Origin: Lachnospiraceae bacterium
GTDB taxonomy: Bacteria > Bacillota > Clostridia > Lachnospirales > Lachnospiraceae
Assembly (NCBI GenBank): GCA_014799405.1
Contig: JAAVIA010000055.1
Location: forward strand, 1-44,614
Reading direction: 5' to 3'
DNA: 44,614 nucleotides
The position numbers and the translations under genes were made by a program. Each line of letters starts with the position of its first letter. Position 1 is the first letter of the stretch. Of this stretch, positions 17,594-25,905 are shown piece by piece. The notes beneath the pieces were generated by a model. The model saw nothing but the letters and a program-made list of their open reading frames with translations. It was not told the origin of the DNA and ran no database searches.

Positions 17594-18208
17594 TTACAAG
17601 CTCAAAAAATTTTTCAAAATGGATAGTCCAACCTCACCGCTTTTTTCCGGATGAAACTGGCATGCAAAAATATTTTCTTTTTCAACCGATGCATGTATTT
17701 CCACAGCATAATTTGTTCTTGCGGCAACCTCAGAAGCCTTTTGGGCCTTCAGGTAATATGAATGGACAAAATATACATAGGGATTATTTGGAAGTCCCTT
17801 AAAAAGTTTTGCTCCCTCAGTTATATCAAGGCAGTTCCAGCCAATCTGCGGAACTTTAAGTCCCCGATCAGGTAGCCGGAGAATTTCTCCATCCAGTATT
17901 CCAAGTCCCGAGACACCGCTGCTTTCCTCACTGCTTTTATATAAAAGCTGAAGTCCTAGGCATATTCCCAAAAAAGGCTTTCCCGAGTCACACACGTCAT
18001 AAATAACATTTACAAGGTCATAGCCACCCAGCTTATTCATGGCATCTCCAAAGCTTCCCACACCGGGAAGTATGACCTTATCACTGCCTAATATAACATC
18101 CCTGTCTCTTGTAACTACCGCTTCTTCTCCCAAAAAGCCAACTGCCTTTTCCACGCTTTTTATATTGCCAGCGTCATAATCTATAATAGCTACCATACTT
18201 TTCTCCAT
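17594..18208 (-). CDS. hisH: Imidazole glycerol phosphate synthase subunit HisH
   Basis: IIDYDAGNIKSVEKA, GKPFLGICLGLQLLY, FACQFHPEKSGEVGL class-I amidotransferase motifs. Confidence 0.96.
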   Translation of the reverse strand: MEKSMVAIIDYDAGNIKSVEKAVGFLGEEAVVTRDRDVILGSDKVILPGVGSFGDAMNKLGGYDLVNVIYDVCDSGKPFLGICLGLQLLYKSSEESSGVSGLGILDGEILRLPDRGLKVPQIGWNCLDITEGAKLFKGLPNNPYVYFVHSYYLKAQKASEVAARTNYAVEIHASVEKENIFACQFHPEKSGEVGLSILKNFLSL

Positions 18209-18223
18209 TCAATCGCAGTTTGA

Positions 18224-19756
18224 TTATTCAATAACTATACCGGAAGAAATCTCCATAAGCCTTGTTGAGTATTCCTGTCCCTTCAAGGCAATAATGTCAT
18301 ACGCCTCCTCCTCTGAAATACCATAGGTATCCCAAAGTGCCGTTACAATTTTAGCCTTACAGCCGTCTATATCCCCAGCTATTCCAAGCTCTACCGCTTC
18401 AGCATAGTGGACATCATGCTTTTCCAAGCCCCTAAGCAACGCATCAAGGGCCTTATCAGGACGGTTAAGCGATAAATTATTTTCATATGATTCGTACAGC
18501 CTCTCAACATACATCACAGTATATATCCTGTCCTTAAGTACCTGGTCATCTTCTTTTACGTCAACTCCCGATACCTCATCATATGCCAGTCTGTACCTCT
18601 GTCTATCAAAATAATCAGTAGCCTTCTTTATAACCTGAGAATAGTTAAATTTATTTGAGCCAATCACAACCAAAACACCAAGTGCAATAAAAATTACAAA
18701 AACTATGGCAACAGCAGGAGTTGAAAGCTTCTTTTCATCCTTTTCCGCTTCAAGCTCCGCATTTAACTCTGCAAGCCTCTCTTTTTTCTTTTTTTCCTTT
18801 TCTTTTTTCTTGTCCTGACCCTGTTTTTTCTTTAAGGCTTTTTTCTCGCTACTCTTAGCCTTCTTCTCAGCCTTAATAACATCTTTTTCAGATTTCTTTT
18901 CTTCTTTTTCAGCCTTCTTTGCCTGAAGACGGCGTTCCTCCTCCTCATCATCTTCGTCAGGCTCTCCAAATAAAATTACAGAAAGTGATTTCTTTCCTCC
19001 GTTTTCTCTTTTCCCCTTTGATTTCTTTGCACCCTTTTCTCCAATTTCATTTATATCATCAATATCACCGTGCTCAAAATCCAATTCCGTAGCACCATCA
19101 ATCATGCTGTCAAGTTGATCCTGATTGGTAGTATAATCATCTTCATCTGATGAATTATCGTCATCAATGCCAAGAGCAGAAAACAAATCATCAAGATTCA
19201 TATTTTCCACATCAGCAGGCACATCCATATCTGCACCCATCTCATCCATGGACATCCCAAACATTTCTTCGTCCATACGCTGTTCCGTTTCTGCCTCACT
19301 AAACACCTCCTCGTCAAAGGAAAGGGCTTGTTCCGGCATTGGCTCAGGTTCAGGCTCCGGCTCAGACATATTTTCAAATTGAAGCTCCCGTGCCTCTGCT
19401 TCGCTCTCCATGAAGATATCCGCCTCATTGGAAGAATCAGGAGCTTCCTGTGTCTCCGCCGTCTCGGCAATGAGTGCTTCCATATCAAAATCACCGTCAT
19501 TTGAGTTATTACCGACAGCAGGTTTTTCACTGCTGAGCTTAGTAACATCAATGTCGTCAAAATCTATGTCATCTAATTCCAATGACGATAAATCTATATC
19601 ATCAAGTGCATCCAATTCATCCAATGAGATATCCTCCACATCAGAAAAATCTATATCAATGCCGGCGTCTTCTGACATACTTTTATCAAAGCTGTTTTGT
19701 TGTCCGTTATTCCCTGATAACTCACCTAATAAATTGTCAAGATAATTTTCGTCCAT
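18224..19756 (-). CDS. Acidic low-complexity protein with one TM
   Basis: 510 aa: Asp/Glu-rich N-terminus including SEPEPEPEPMPEQ, long Lys/Glu charged linker, TM (TPAVAIVFVIFIALGVLVVIGS), helical C-terminal domain. Confidence 0.8.
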   Translation of the reverse strand: MDENYLDNLLGELSGNNGQQNSFDKSMSEDAGIDIDFSDVEDISLDELDALDDIDLSSLELDDIDFDDIDVTKLSSEKPAVGNNSNDGDFDMEALIAETAETQEAPDSSNEADIFMESEAEARELQFENMSEPEPEPEPMPEQALSFDEEVFSEAETEQRMDEEMFGMSMDEMGADMDVPADVENMNLDDLFSALGIDDDNSSDEDDYTTNQDQLDSMIDGATELDFEHGDIDDINEIGEKGAKKSKGKRENGGKKSLSVILFGEPDEDDEEEERRLQAKKAEKEEKKSEKDVIKAEKKAKSSEKKALKKKQGQDKKKEKEKKKKERLAELNAELEAEKDEKKLSTPAVAIVFVIFIALGVLVVIGSNKFNYSQVIKKATDYFDRQRYRLAYDEVSGVDVKEDDQVLKDRIYTVMYVERLYESYENNLSLNRPDKALDALLRGLEKHDVHYAEAVELGIAGDIDGCKAKIVTALWDTYGISEEEAYDIIALKGQEYSTRLMEISSGIVIE

Positions 19757-19969
19757 TCCGCACTCCTCATATTTACAGTAATTTTATATTTTAAATTTGT
19801 TACACAATTACTGTAATAATACCACATACAAATTTAATTAACAAGATTTTTGCATTCATTTCGACAAAAGCTTATTATTGATTTTTTTATTGTAATGTTA
19901 TATCATAGGGAATGTATTAAAATACAAGTTTGCTTTTTATTTGGAAAATATACATAAGGGGGTGTTTTT

Positions 19970-20170
19970 ATGAAATCAGCATTTTTCGTAGAATATTACG
20001 GAAAACAGGTAGAAGAAGCAGCACTTATCAAGACAGCCAAAGCAATATGGACAAAAAGCGGCAAGAAAGTGTCTGATTTAAAATCTTTAGATTTATATGT
20101 AAAACCTGAAGAAAATGCAGTTTACTATGTTTTCAATAATGACGAATCCGGAAGCTTTGCAATTGATTAA
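19970..20170 (+). CDS. Small protein, DUF6465-like
   Basis: 66 aa: MKSAFFVEYYGKQVEEAALIKTAKAIWTKSGKKVSDLKSLDLYVKPEENAVYYVFNNDESGSFAID; SD AGGGGGG. Family name from memory, not searched. Confidence 0.75.
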   Translation: MKSAFFVEYYGKQVEEAALIKTAKAIWTKSGKKVSDLKSLDLYVKPEENAVYYVFNNDESGSFAID

Positions 20171-20208
20171 AAACAAAAAAGACCGAAAACAATCGGTCTT
20201 TTTTGTTT
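20171..20208. terminator. Bidirectional intrinsic terminator
   Basis: Perfect 16-bp arms AAACAAAAAAGACCGA / TCGGTCTTTTTTGTTT with 6-nt loop. Confidence 0.9.
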
Positions 20209-20222
20209 TGCAAGAAAATTGC

Positions 20223-20636
20223 CTACACATCAAAATAATCATCATAATCGCCATTGGCATATGAGCGTGTATAATTAACATTATTTGCCCTCTTTACCTT
20301 AGGCTGCGGTCTGCTGCTTTCTCGCTTTTTGTTCTGCTTCTTTTTAATGGATTTTTGTTCCTTCTCTAGGCGAAGCATTGTTTTATTTTTATCAGGTATT
20401 GACACTGACGATTTATTATCCTTTGGACGGGATGGTCTGCTTCTTCTTCCGTTTTCCTCCTCATCATCATCCTTATCCTTTGGTGAATATCTTGGGGTAT
20501 AGCTTTTATTGCCATATCCGCCACCCTTTTCACCTTTTTTTTGATATTTCGGTCCATTTGCAGCACCTGGTTTTGTATAATCCCTTTTTGGTTTGTTTTT
20601 TCCGGAACCAATATCATTTGTCCCTTGCGTTGCCAC
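20223..20636 (-). CDS. Basic, low-complexity hypothetical protein
   Basis: VATQGTNDIGSGKNKPKRDYTKPGAANGPKYQKKG...; GTG start at 20636 preceded by SD GGAAGGAGA. Confidence 0.6.
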   Translation of the reverse strand: MATQGTNDIGSGKNKPKRDYTKPGAANGPKYQKKGEKGGGYGNKSYTPRYSPKDKDDDEEENGRRSRPSRPKDNKSSVSIPDKNKTMLRLEKEQKSIKKKQNKKRESSRPQPKVKRANNVNYTRSYANGDYDDYFDV

Positions 20637-20753
20637 TTTTGTATCTCCTTCCAAAATAATAGAATAAATCATATACTATATTACTTTAGATATTTCTTAC
20701 TCGTCAACATATATTTTTAAAAAAATATACATAAATTGTATTCAATCGTCACC

Positions 20754-21545
20754 TTATGCGTGCATTTTATATTCAATTCTAAGCTTATCTGCAATCAACG
20801 CTATAAATTCAGAATTCGTCGGTTTGCCTTTTCCGGCACTTACTGTATATCCAAACATTTCCTCAATCACTTCTATTTTTCCCCTGCTCCATGCCACCTC
20901 AATTGCATGTCGTATAGCCCGCTCAACACTGCTTGATGTTGTCTTGTATTTTTTCGCTATACTCGGATATAAAAGCTTTGTAATAAAATTCAGCATATTC
21001 ATATCATTTATTGCCATGATAATTCCTTCCCGAATATACTGATAGCCCTTTATATGTGCAGGTATTCCAATCTCACGTATAATCTCCGTAACATCATTTT
21101 CAATGGAAGATGCCTGCCGACTCACATTTGCCCTCGCATCAATCTCCACAAGCTCCTCATCCTTTGATAAGCCTGCAATCTGTATAATTCTCTTTGTCAA
21201 TATTTCAGGGTTACACGGCTTCATAATGTAATAATCCGCTCCAAGATTAAATGCCATGCTTATTATACGTGGTGAACCCACGTTAGTAATAAAAATAATG
21301 CTTGTCCCTGAAAATTCTTCATTTGCACGTAGCTGCTCAACAACCTCAAGCCCGTCAACATTTGCAATAAATACATCAATCAGAAGAACATCCGGTCTGC
21401 ATTCCGAAACAATGTCATAAACAGCTGCCCCATCATCTGTTGTACTTACAATATCAATAGTATCTTCGCTTTGAACCTGTAATTGCTTTGATAGGATTTC
21501 ATAGCCTGCGTCTGCAATTACAACCCGAACTTTTTGTTCAGTCAT
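20754..21545 (-). CDS. spo0A: Spo0A-family response regulator (paralogue 1, near-canonical receiver)
   Basis: Receiver keeps PDVLLIDV (Asp), FITNVG (Thr), YYIMKP (Lys); C-terminal Spo0A DNA-binding domain [20 protein letters not shown]...[19 protein letters not shown]...[16 protein letters not shown]. Confidence 0.92.
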   Translation of the reverse strand: MTEQKVRVVIADAGYEILSKQLQVQSEDTIDIVSTTDDGAAVYDIVSECRPDVLLIDVFIANVDGLEVVEQLRANEEFSGTSIIFITNVGSPRIISMAFNLGADYYIMKPCNPEILTKRIIQIAGLSKDEELVEIDARANVSRQASSIENDVTEIIREIGIPAHIKGYQYIREGIIMAINDMNMLNFITKLLYPSIAKKYKTTSSSVERAIRHAIEVAWSRGKIEVIEEMFGYTVSAGKGKPTNSEFIALIADKLRIEYKMHA

Positions 21546-21596
21546 AACAATCTCCCCTTTAGCTATTCTCCATATCAATCATATAACCATATGGAG

Positions 21597-21662
21597 ATAA
21601 TATAATTTCATTTTTTCATTGTCAAGGTCGAATTTGCTTATTTTGCCAATAATAATTCGACA
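21597..21662 (-). promoter_or_regulatory. spo0A-1 promoter with 0A boxes
   Basis: Reverse strand TTGACA (21620-21625) - 17 bp - TATTAT (21597-21602); 0A-box-like GGTCGAAT at 21626-21633 (+) and TGTCGAAT at 21655-21662 (-). Confidence 0.7.
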
Positions 21663-21671
21663 TATTGTGAC

Positions 21672-22460
21672 CTAGGCGCTTTTCATTTTACTGTCAAGTC
21701 TTATCTTATCGGCAATAAGCGCTATAAACTCCGAATTTGTAGGTTTTAATTTACCCTGATTCATTGTATAACCAAACAATTCATAAATTGTATCTGTTTT
21801 TCCCCGCCCCCATGCAACCTCAATTGCATGTCTTATTGCCCTTTCAACTCTTGATGAGGTTGTCCCATACTCCTTAGCAATCGAGGGATACAACTGCTTT
21901 GTTATGGAATTCAAAACATCCATGTCACGTACCGCCATGATAATTGAGCTTCTTAAATACTGATAGCCCTTTATATGTGCAGGAACACCTATCTCATGTA
22001 TTATCTCGGTAACCTTCCGCTCCAAATTACTCTCGTAAATTTCATCTGAGCTCTCACATATGTGAATGCCTTTTTGTTTTGATTTGGACGTATTTATTAT
22101 TTCCTGAAACAAATCAATACCATCTGCCGCTTCGTCAATTATGTTTATGTATATATTATTTAATTTTCCCTTGTATATTTTTTCCAAAAATTTTATTTGG
22201 CTCATATTTGCTTTTACAAGAAACTTAAACGGACAATCCTCCCTTTTATCTATCTCATCCATTATGGCAATACCATCTAAATTAGGCAGCAATAAATCGA
22301 TAATTACAATATCAGGATTATATTTTAAAATTCCGTCCATTCCTTCCTGTCCATCCGTGAAACAGCCGCAAACATAAAAGTCTTTCTTTGTCTCAAGCAT
22401 GACCCTTAATTCATTAGCACTTCTTAAATCATGCTTGATAACAAGCACCTTTATTCTCAT
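21672..22460 (-). CDS. Spo0A-family regulator (paralogue 2, degenerate receiver)
   Basis: DNA-binding domain [20 protein letters not shown]...[19 protein letters not shown]...[16 protein letters not shown]; receiver lacks the acidic pair, conserved Thr and conserved Lys. Confidence 0.9.
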   Translation of the reverse strand: MRIKVLVIKHDLRSANELRVMLETKKDFYVCGCFTDGQEGMDGILKYNPDIVIIDLLLPNLDGIAIMDEIDKREDCPFKFLVKANMSQIKFLEKIYKGKLNNIYINIIDEAADGIDLFQEIINTSKSKQKGIHICESSDEIYESNLERKVTEIIHEIGVPAHIKGYQYLRSSIIMAVRDMDVLNSITKQLYPSIAKEYGTTSSRVERAIRHAIEVAWGRGKTDTIYELFGYTMNQGKLKPTNSEFIALIADKIRLDSKMKSA

Positions 22461-22495
22461 AACATTTTCCCTCTTTTCATTTTGTTTTCACTGCC

Positions 22496-22524
22496 ATTAT
22501 AGCTTTGGAAAATATTAGTAACAA
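22496..22524 (-). promoter_or_regulatory. Candidate promoter for spo0A paralogue 2
   Basis: Reverse strand TTGTTA (22519-22524) - 17 bp - TATAAT (22496-22501). Confidence 0.5.
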
Positions 22525-22540
22525 GACCAAAGAGGACGCA

Positions 22541-22626
22541 AGTTGCGACACTAGGATTTGACAACATTTTCAGTCAAAAAAATAAGGGACCGTCACACGC
22601 AGGTAAATCCTTAGTGCAACAGACCC
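22541..22626. repeat. Interspersed repeat-family hairpin copy C
   Basis: AGTTGCGACACTAGGATTTG...TAAATCCTTAGTGCAACAGACCC: outer arms match each other with a small indel and match the family consensus. Confidence 0.6.
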
Positions 22627-22632
22627 GCTATT

Positions 22633-23529
22633 TTATGTATTAATATTCATCCTCGCCCTAGGATGTGCCTTATCGTATTCCTCTTTTATTTTACTTCTTC
22701 TGCTTCTTAAATATATCTGTGTTGTTGAAATGTCCGAGTGTCCTAACATTTCCTGCACGGCCTTTAAATCAGCTCCGTTATTTACAAGATGTGAAGCAAA
22801 TGAATGCCTTATCATATGCGGTGTAATCTCCTTGTCAATTCCCGCTTTCTTTGCATAGGATTTTATAAGCTTCCAAAATCCCTGTCTCGTCATCTGTGCG
22901 CCCTTCAAATTAGTAAACAGATACTCGCTTCCCTCGCACATACTTTCCCTTGCATTATTTATATAATTTTCGAGAGCAGATCTCGCTGCATTTTCTATAG
23001 GTATAACACGTTCCTTACTTGAATCCTTACATAGAATATAACTCATGGATAAATTTACATCCTCAAGCTTGATTGAAATAAGCTCTGATACTCTCATGCC
23101 TGTGGCATATAAAAGCTCAAGCATAGCCTTATCCCTTATCTCCTTCGGCGTCTGCTTTGACGGTTGCTCAAGCAGTAAATTTATCTCCTCAATATTAAGA
23201 ACCTCCGGTATCTTCTTTTCTATCTTGGGCGGCTTAATCTGCTCTGTAGGATCTGAAGCTATAACATTTTTTTTCAGCAGATACATAAAAAATGATTTTA
23301 CACTTGCAATGTTTCTTGATATGGTAGCCGATGACATCCCCTGCTTTTCAAGCGATAGTATATATGAAGAAAGCTCTGTAGGTCCTATTGCCGTTATAGA
23401 GACAGTATCCTTATCCTCAAGGTAAACACAAAGTTTGAGCAAATCTCTTTTGTAGGAAGCCATTGTGTTATTACTGGAATGTTTTACTTTATTTAAATAA
23501 TCAATGTAATCATCTACATATTCTCTCAT
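22633..23529 (-). CDS. xerD: Tyrosine recombinase XerD
   Basis: ELLYATGMRVSELISI, ITPHMIRHSFASHLVNNGADLKAVQEMLGHSDISTTQIY catalytic motifs; chromosomal nudF-spoIIM-xerD synteny. Confidence 0.93.
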   Translation of the reverse strand: MREYVDDYIDYLNKVKHSSNNTMASYKRDLLKLCVYLEDKDTVSITAIGPTELSSYILSLEKQGMSSATISRNIASVKSFFMYLLKKNVIASDPTEQIKPPKIEKKIPEVLNIEEINLLLEQPSKQTPKEIRDKAMLELLYATGMRVSELISIKLEDVNLSMSYILCKDSSKERVIPIENAARSALENYINNARESMCEGSEYLFTNLKGAQMTRQGFWKLIKSYAKKAGIDKEITPHMIRHSFASHLVNNGADLKAVQEMLGHSDISTTQIYLRSRRSKIKEEYDKAHPRARMNINT

Positions 23530-23628
23530 AAGTAACCCCTCTTAGTGCTAACGCATAAGAACATTATAATGATTAATTTACATAAAATCAAACACATTTT
23601 TCGGCGAAAAATGACGATTTTAAGCCAT

Positions 23629-23636
23629 TTTCGACA
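23629..23636 (-). promoter_or_regulatory. Candidate 0A box upstream of xerD
   Basis: Reverse strand TGTCGAAA. Confidence 0.35.
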
Positions 23637-23662
23637 CATAATACAATATAGACGATTTTAAA

Positions 23663-24208
23663 TTATCCAAGTACCATATATTGATAGTATTTAAATAAAA
23701 AAAATCTCGAAAAAAATCCTTCACACATGACTCCAATTGAAAATAATATAGCAAAAAGTATCAAAATTTTTGTTTTTTCATATCCGACTCCTCCATAATA
23801 GTCATACAGCAATTTTATAATTAAAACATAAACTATGTAATGCGGCAGTAAAAAAATGAGAAGAATCAGCATGCCGTTCATACCCAGATAATAGCTTTGG
23901 ACAGTTGCCATAATTCCAAACATCCCACTCATTAATGCAAGCAAGGTATTATAAACGTATTCCGTCTTAAGCACCTTCATCAGCATCCATATAATGGCAA
24001 GCTGTTTTCCCCGCTTAAATATAATATAGATGATAGACGGCGCCATCCTTGAGGAAAGCACATCTCGCATATCATAAGCTGACAGTGTAAGATATTCAAA
24101 GTCCAATCCCCTCCTTATAAAAAGATTTATCAAAAAGCTTGATAAAAATATTGTGACAAGAAGTATTACTCTTCTTCCACCCCTATACATATAACTACTC
24201 GTTTCCAC
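23663..24208 (-). CDS. spoIIM: SpoIIM-like membrane protein
   Basis: Multi-TM protein with FLLPHYIVYVLIIKLLY resembling the SpoIIM LPHG region; lies between NUDIX and xerD as in Bacillus. Primary similarity is weak by eye. Confidence 0.6.
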   Translation of the reverse strand: METSSYMYRGGRRVILLVTIFLSSFLINLFIRRGLDFEYLTLSAYDMRDVLSSRMAPSIIYIIFKRGKQLAIIWMLMKVLKTEYVYNTLLALMSGMFGIMATVQSYYLGMNGMLILLIFLLPHYIVYVLIIKLLYDYYGGVGYEKTKILILFAILFSIGVMCEGFFSRFFLFKYYQYMVLG

Positions 24209-24220
24209 CGCCTCCCAAAC

Positions 24221-24252
24221 AAAAATAGAGAGTAAAAATACTCTCTATTTTT
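24221..24252. terminator. Intrinsic terminator downstream of the NUDIX gene
   Basis: AAAAATAGAGAGTA-AAAA-TACTCTCTATTTTT, perfect 14-bp stem. Confidence 0.85.
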
Positions 24253-24257
24253 TATGA

Positions 24258-24830
24258 TTATATTTTGTTAATTATTCCACTATTTCGCATCTGTTTATAG
24301 GCAAATAACGCAGCAATCGTCTTGCTGTCCACTATTTCTCCTTTATATATGAGTTCAATTGCAGAGTCCACGGAAAGCTTCACGACTTCGATATATTCAT
24401 CCGGGTCAAGCTTTACATTTCCTTTGCTTAGCTCTGTACCAATATATACATCCGTCCTTTCATCAAAAGTTCCGATAGACGAAACCATATTGGCCACATG
24501 ATGCATTTTTTGCGGTATAAAACCGGTTTCTTCCTCTGCTTCACGCATGGCACACGTTATCCCTTTTTCTCCGATGTATGAATAACCTCCGGCAGGTATC
24601 TCCATATCAACAGCGTCTATGGAATTTCTGTATTGCTTAACCAAATACGTATTTTCCTCTTCATCCACAAGGAGAACGCCTGCTCCACCGCCTCTCTTAT
24701 GCTTTATATAATCATAGCAGACAGTATCACCACCGGGAGTTGTAAGATAATCCTTATAGAGCTCTACAACCTTGGCCTCGCAGACCAATTCCATTTTTTC
24801 TCTTTTAAATTCTACCATTATTTCCTCCAT
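24258..24830 (-). CDS. nudF: NUDIX hydrolase (ADP-ribose pyrophosphatase-like)
   Basis: GGYSYIGEKGITCAMREAEEETGFIP NUDIX box. Confidence 0.9.
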   Translation of the reverse strand: MEEIMVEFKREKMELVCEAKVVELYKDYLTTPGGDTVCYDYIKHKRGGGAGVLLVDEEENTYLVKQYRNSIDAVDMEIPAGGYSYIGEKGITCAMREAEEETGFIPQKMHHVANMVSSIGTFDERTDVYIGTELSKGNVKLDPDEYIEVVKLSVDSAIELIYKGEIVDSKTIAALFAYKQMRNSGIINKI

Positions 24831-24923
24831 AATTATAGTACATTATATCCTAAGTCTTATATACTATAAAATATATATTCGATTATTTCAATAAAAACCG
24901 AAAATATCCAAGGTGTTACTCCT

Positions 24924-25904
24924 CTAAGAAGATGACGAATTCATAATAAGAGCCTCTATCTCGTCCCTTGACGGCATTACCCTGAGTGCGCCCTTCCTCG
25001 TGGTTATCACTGAAGCCCCCGCATTGGCAAAGGTGAGCATACGGGCAAGCTCCTCCTCACTGTAGTCCTGAAGTCCATGTTCCAACACATAATGCAGTAC
25101 AAGTGCACAAAAGGTATCGCCTGCACCTGTAGTCTCAATAGTATTAGGTTGAATAAACGGAAGAACCTTTATACTATGGCTCTTACTAAAGGCAAGGCTG
25201 CCTTCCTTGCCAAGGGATACTAAAATAAGCGGTATGTCAAAGCGTTCCCTGATGCATGCAACACCTTTGACATAGTCCTCCTCACCCGTCAGCCACTGTA
25301 TCTCATTATCAGATATTTTCAGTACATCGCAATGTGCAAGTCCAAACTCAATCTGCTTCTTTGCCTCCTCCAAACTACTCCACAGAGGTTCACGCAAATT
25401 AGGATCAAAGGAACGGATTGCCCCTGCTTCCTCAGCGAGTGCTATGGCACGCTGTGTTGCCTGTCTGCATCCGTCATGCGTCATGGACAGAGAGCCGAAA
25501 TGAAAAATCCTGCTTCCCTCTATCATTTCCCTGCACTTCTCCACCTCTGTCACATCAAGCATCATATCCGCGCCCGGATGTCTGTAAAACGAAAAGTTCC
25601 TGTCACCATCAGGCATAGTATGAACAAACGCCAGTGTTGTATGAATATCAGCATCTGTCAAAAGTCCTTTGGTATCAATTCCGACCTCCTCCAATGCACC
25701 TTTCAGCTGATTGCCGAACATATCACGGCCTACCTTTCCTACGAATGCAACAGAATGGGAAAGTCTGGCAAGCATGGCAAGCACATTACATGGCGCTCCA
25801 CCCGGATTTGCCTCCAAAAGCGGATTTCCCTGCCCGCTAACACCATTTTCGGTAAAATCAATCAGCAGTTCTCCAAGTGCAACCACATCATATCGTTTCT
25901 CCAT
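24924..25904 (-). CDS. scrK: PfkB-family fructokinase
   Basis: MEKRYDVVALGELLIDFTENGVSGQGNPLLEANPGGAPCNVLAMLARL..., TTGAGDTFCALVL; within sugar cluster. Confidence 0.9.
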   Translation of the reverse strand: MEKRYDVVALGELLIDFTENGVSGQGNPLLEANPGGAPCNVLAMLARLSHSVAFVGKVGRDMFGNQLKGALEEVGIDTKGLLTDADIHTTLAFVHTMPDGDRNFSFYRHPGADMMLDVTEVEKCREMIEGSRIFHFGSLSMTHDGCRQATQRAIALAEEAGAIRSFDPNLREPLWSSLEEAKKQIEFGLAHCDVLKISDNEIQWLTGEEDYVKGVACIRERFDIPLILVSLGKEGSLAFSKSHSIKVLPFIQPNTIETTGAGDTFCALVLHYVLEHGLQDYSEEELARMLTFANAGASVITTRKGALRVMPSRDEIEALIMNSSSS

Positions 25905-25905
25905 A

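Noticed and set aside
17112-17654. + strand ORF of 180 aa
   Set aside because: Antisense to hisF/hisH; no recognisable domain.
19198-19560. - strand ORF of 120 aa
   Set aside because: Out-of-frame reading within the 18224-19756 gene.
22633-23529. Tyrosine recombinase as evidence of an integrated element
   Set aside because: Sequence and nudF-spoIIM-xerD context fit housekeeping XerD; no attachment-site repeats or phage/ICE genes nearby.
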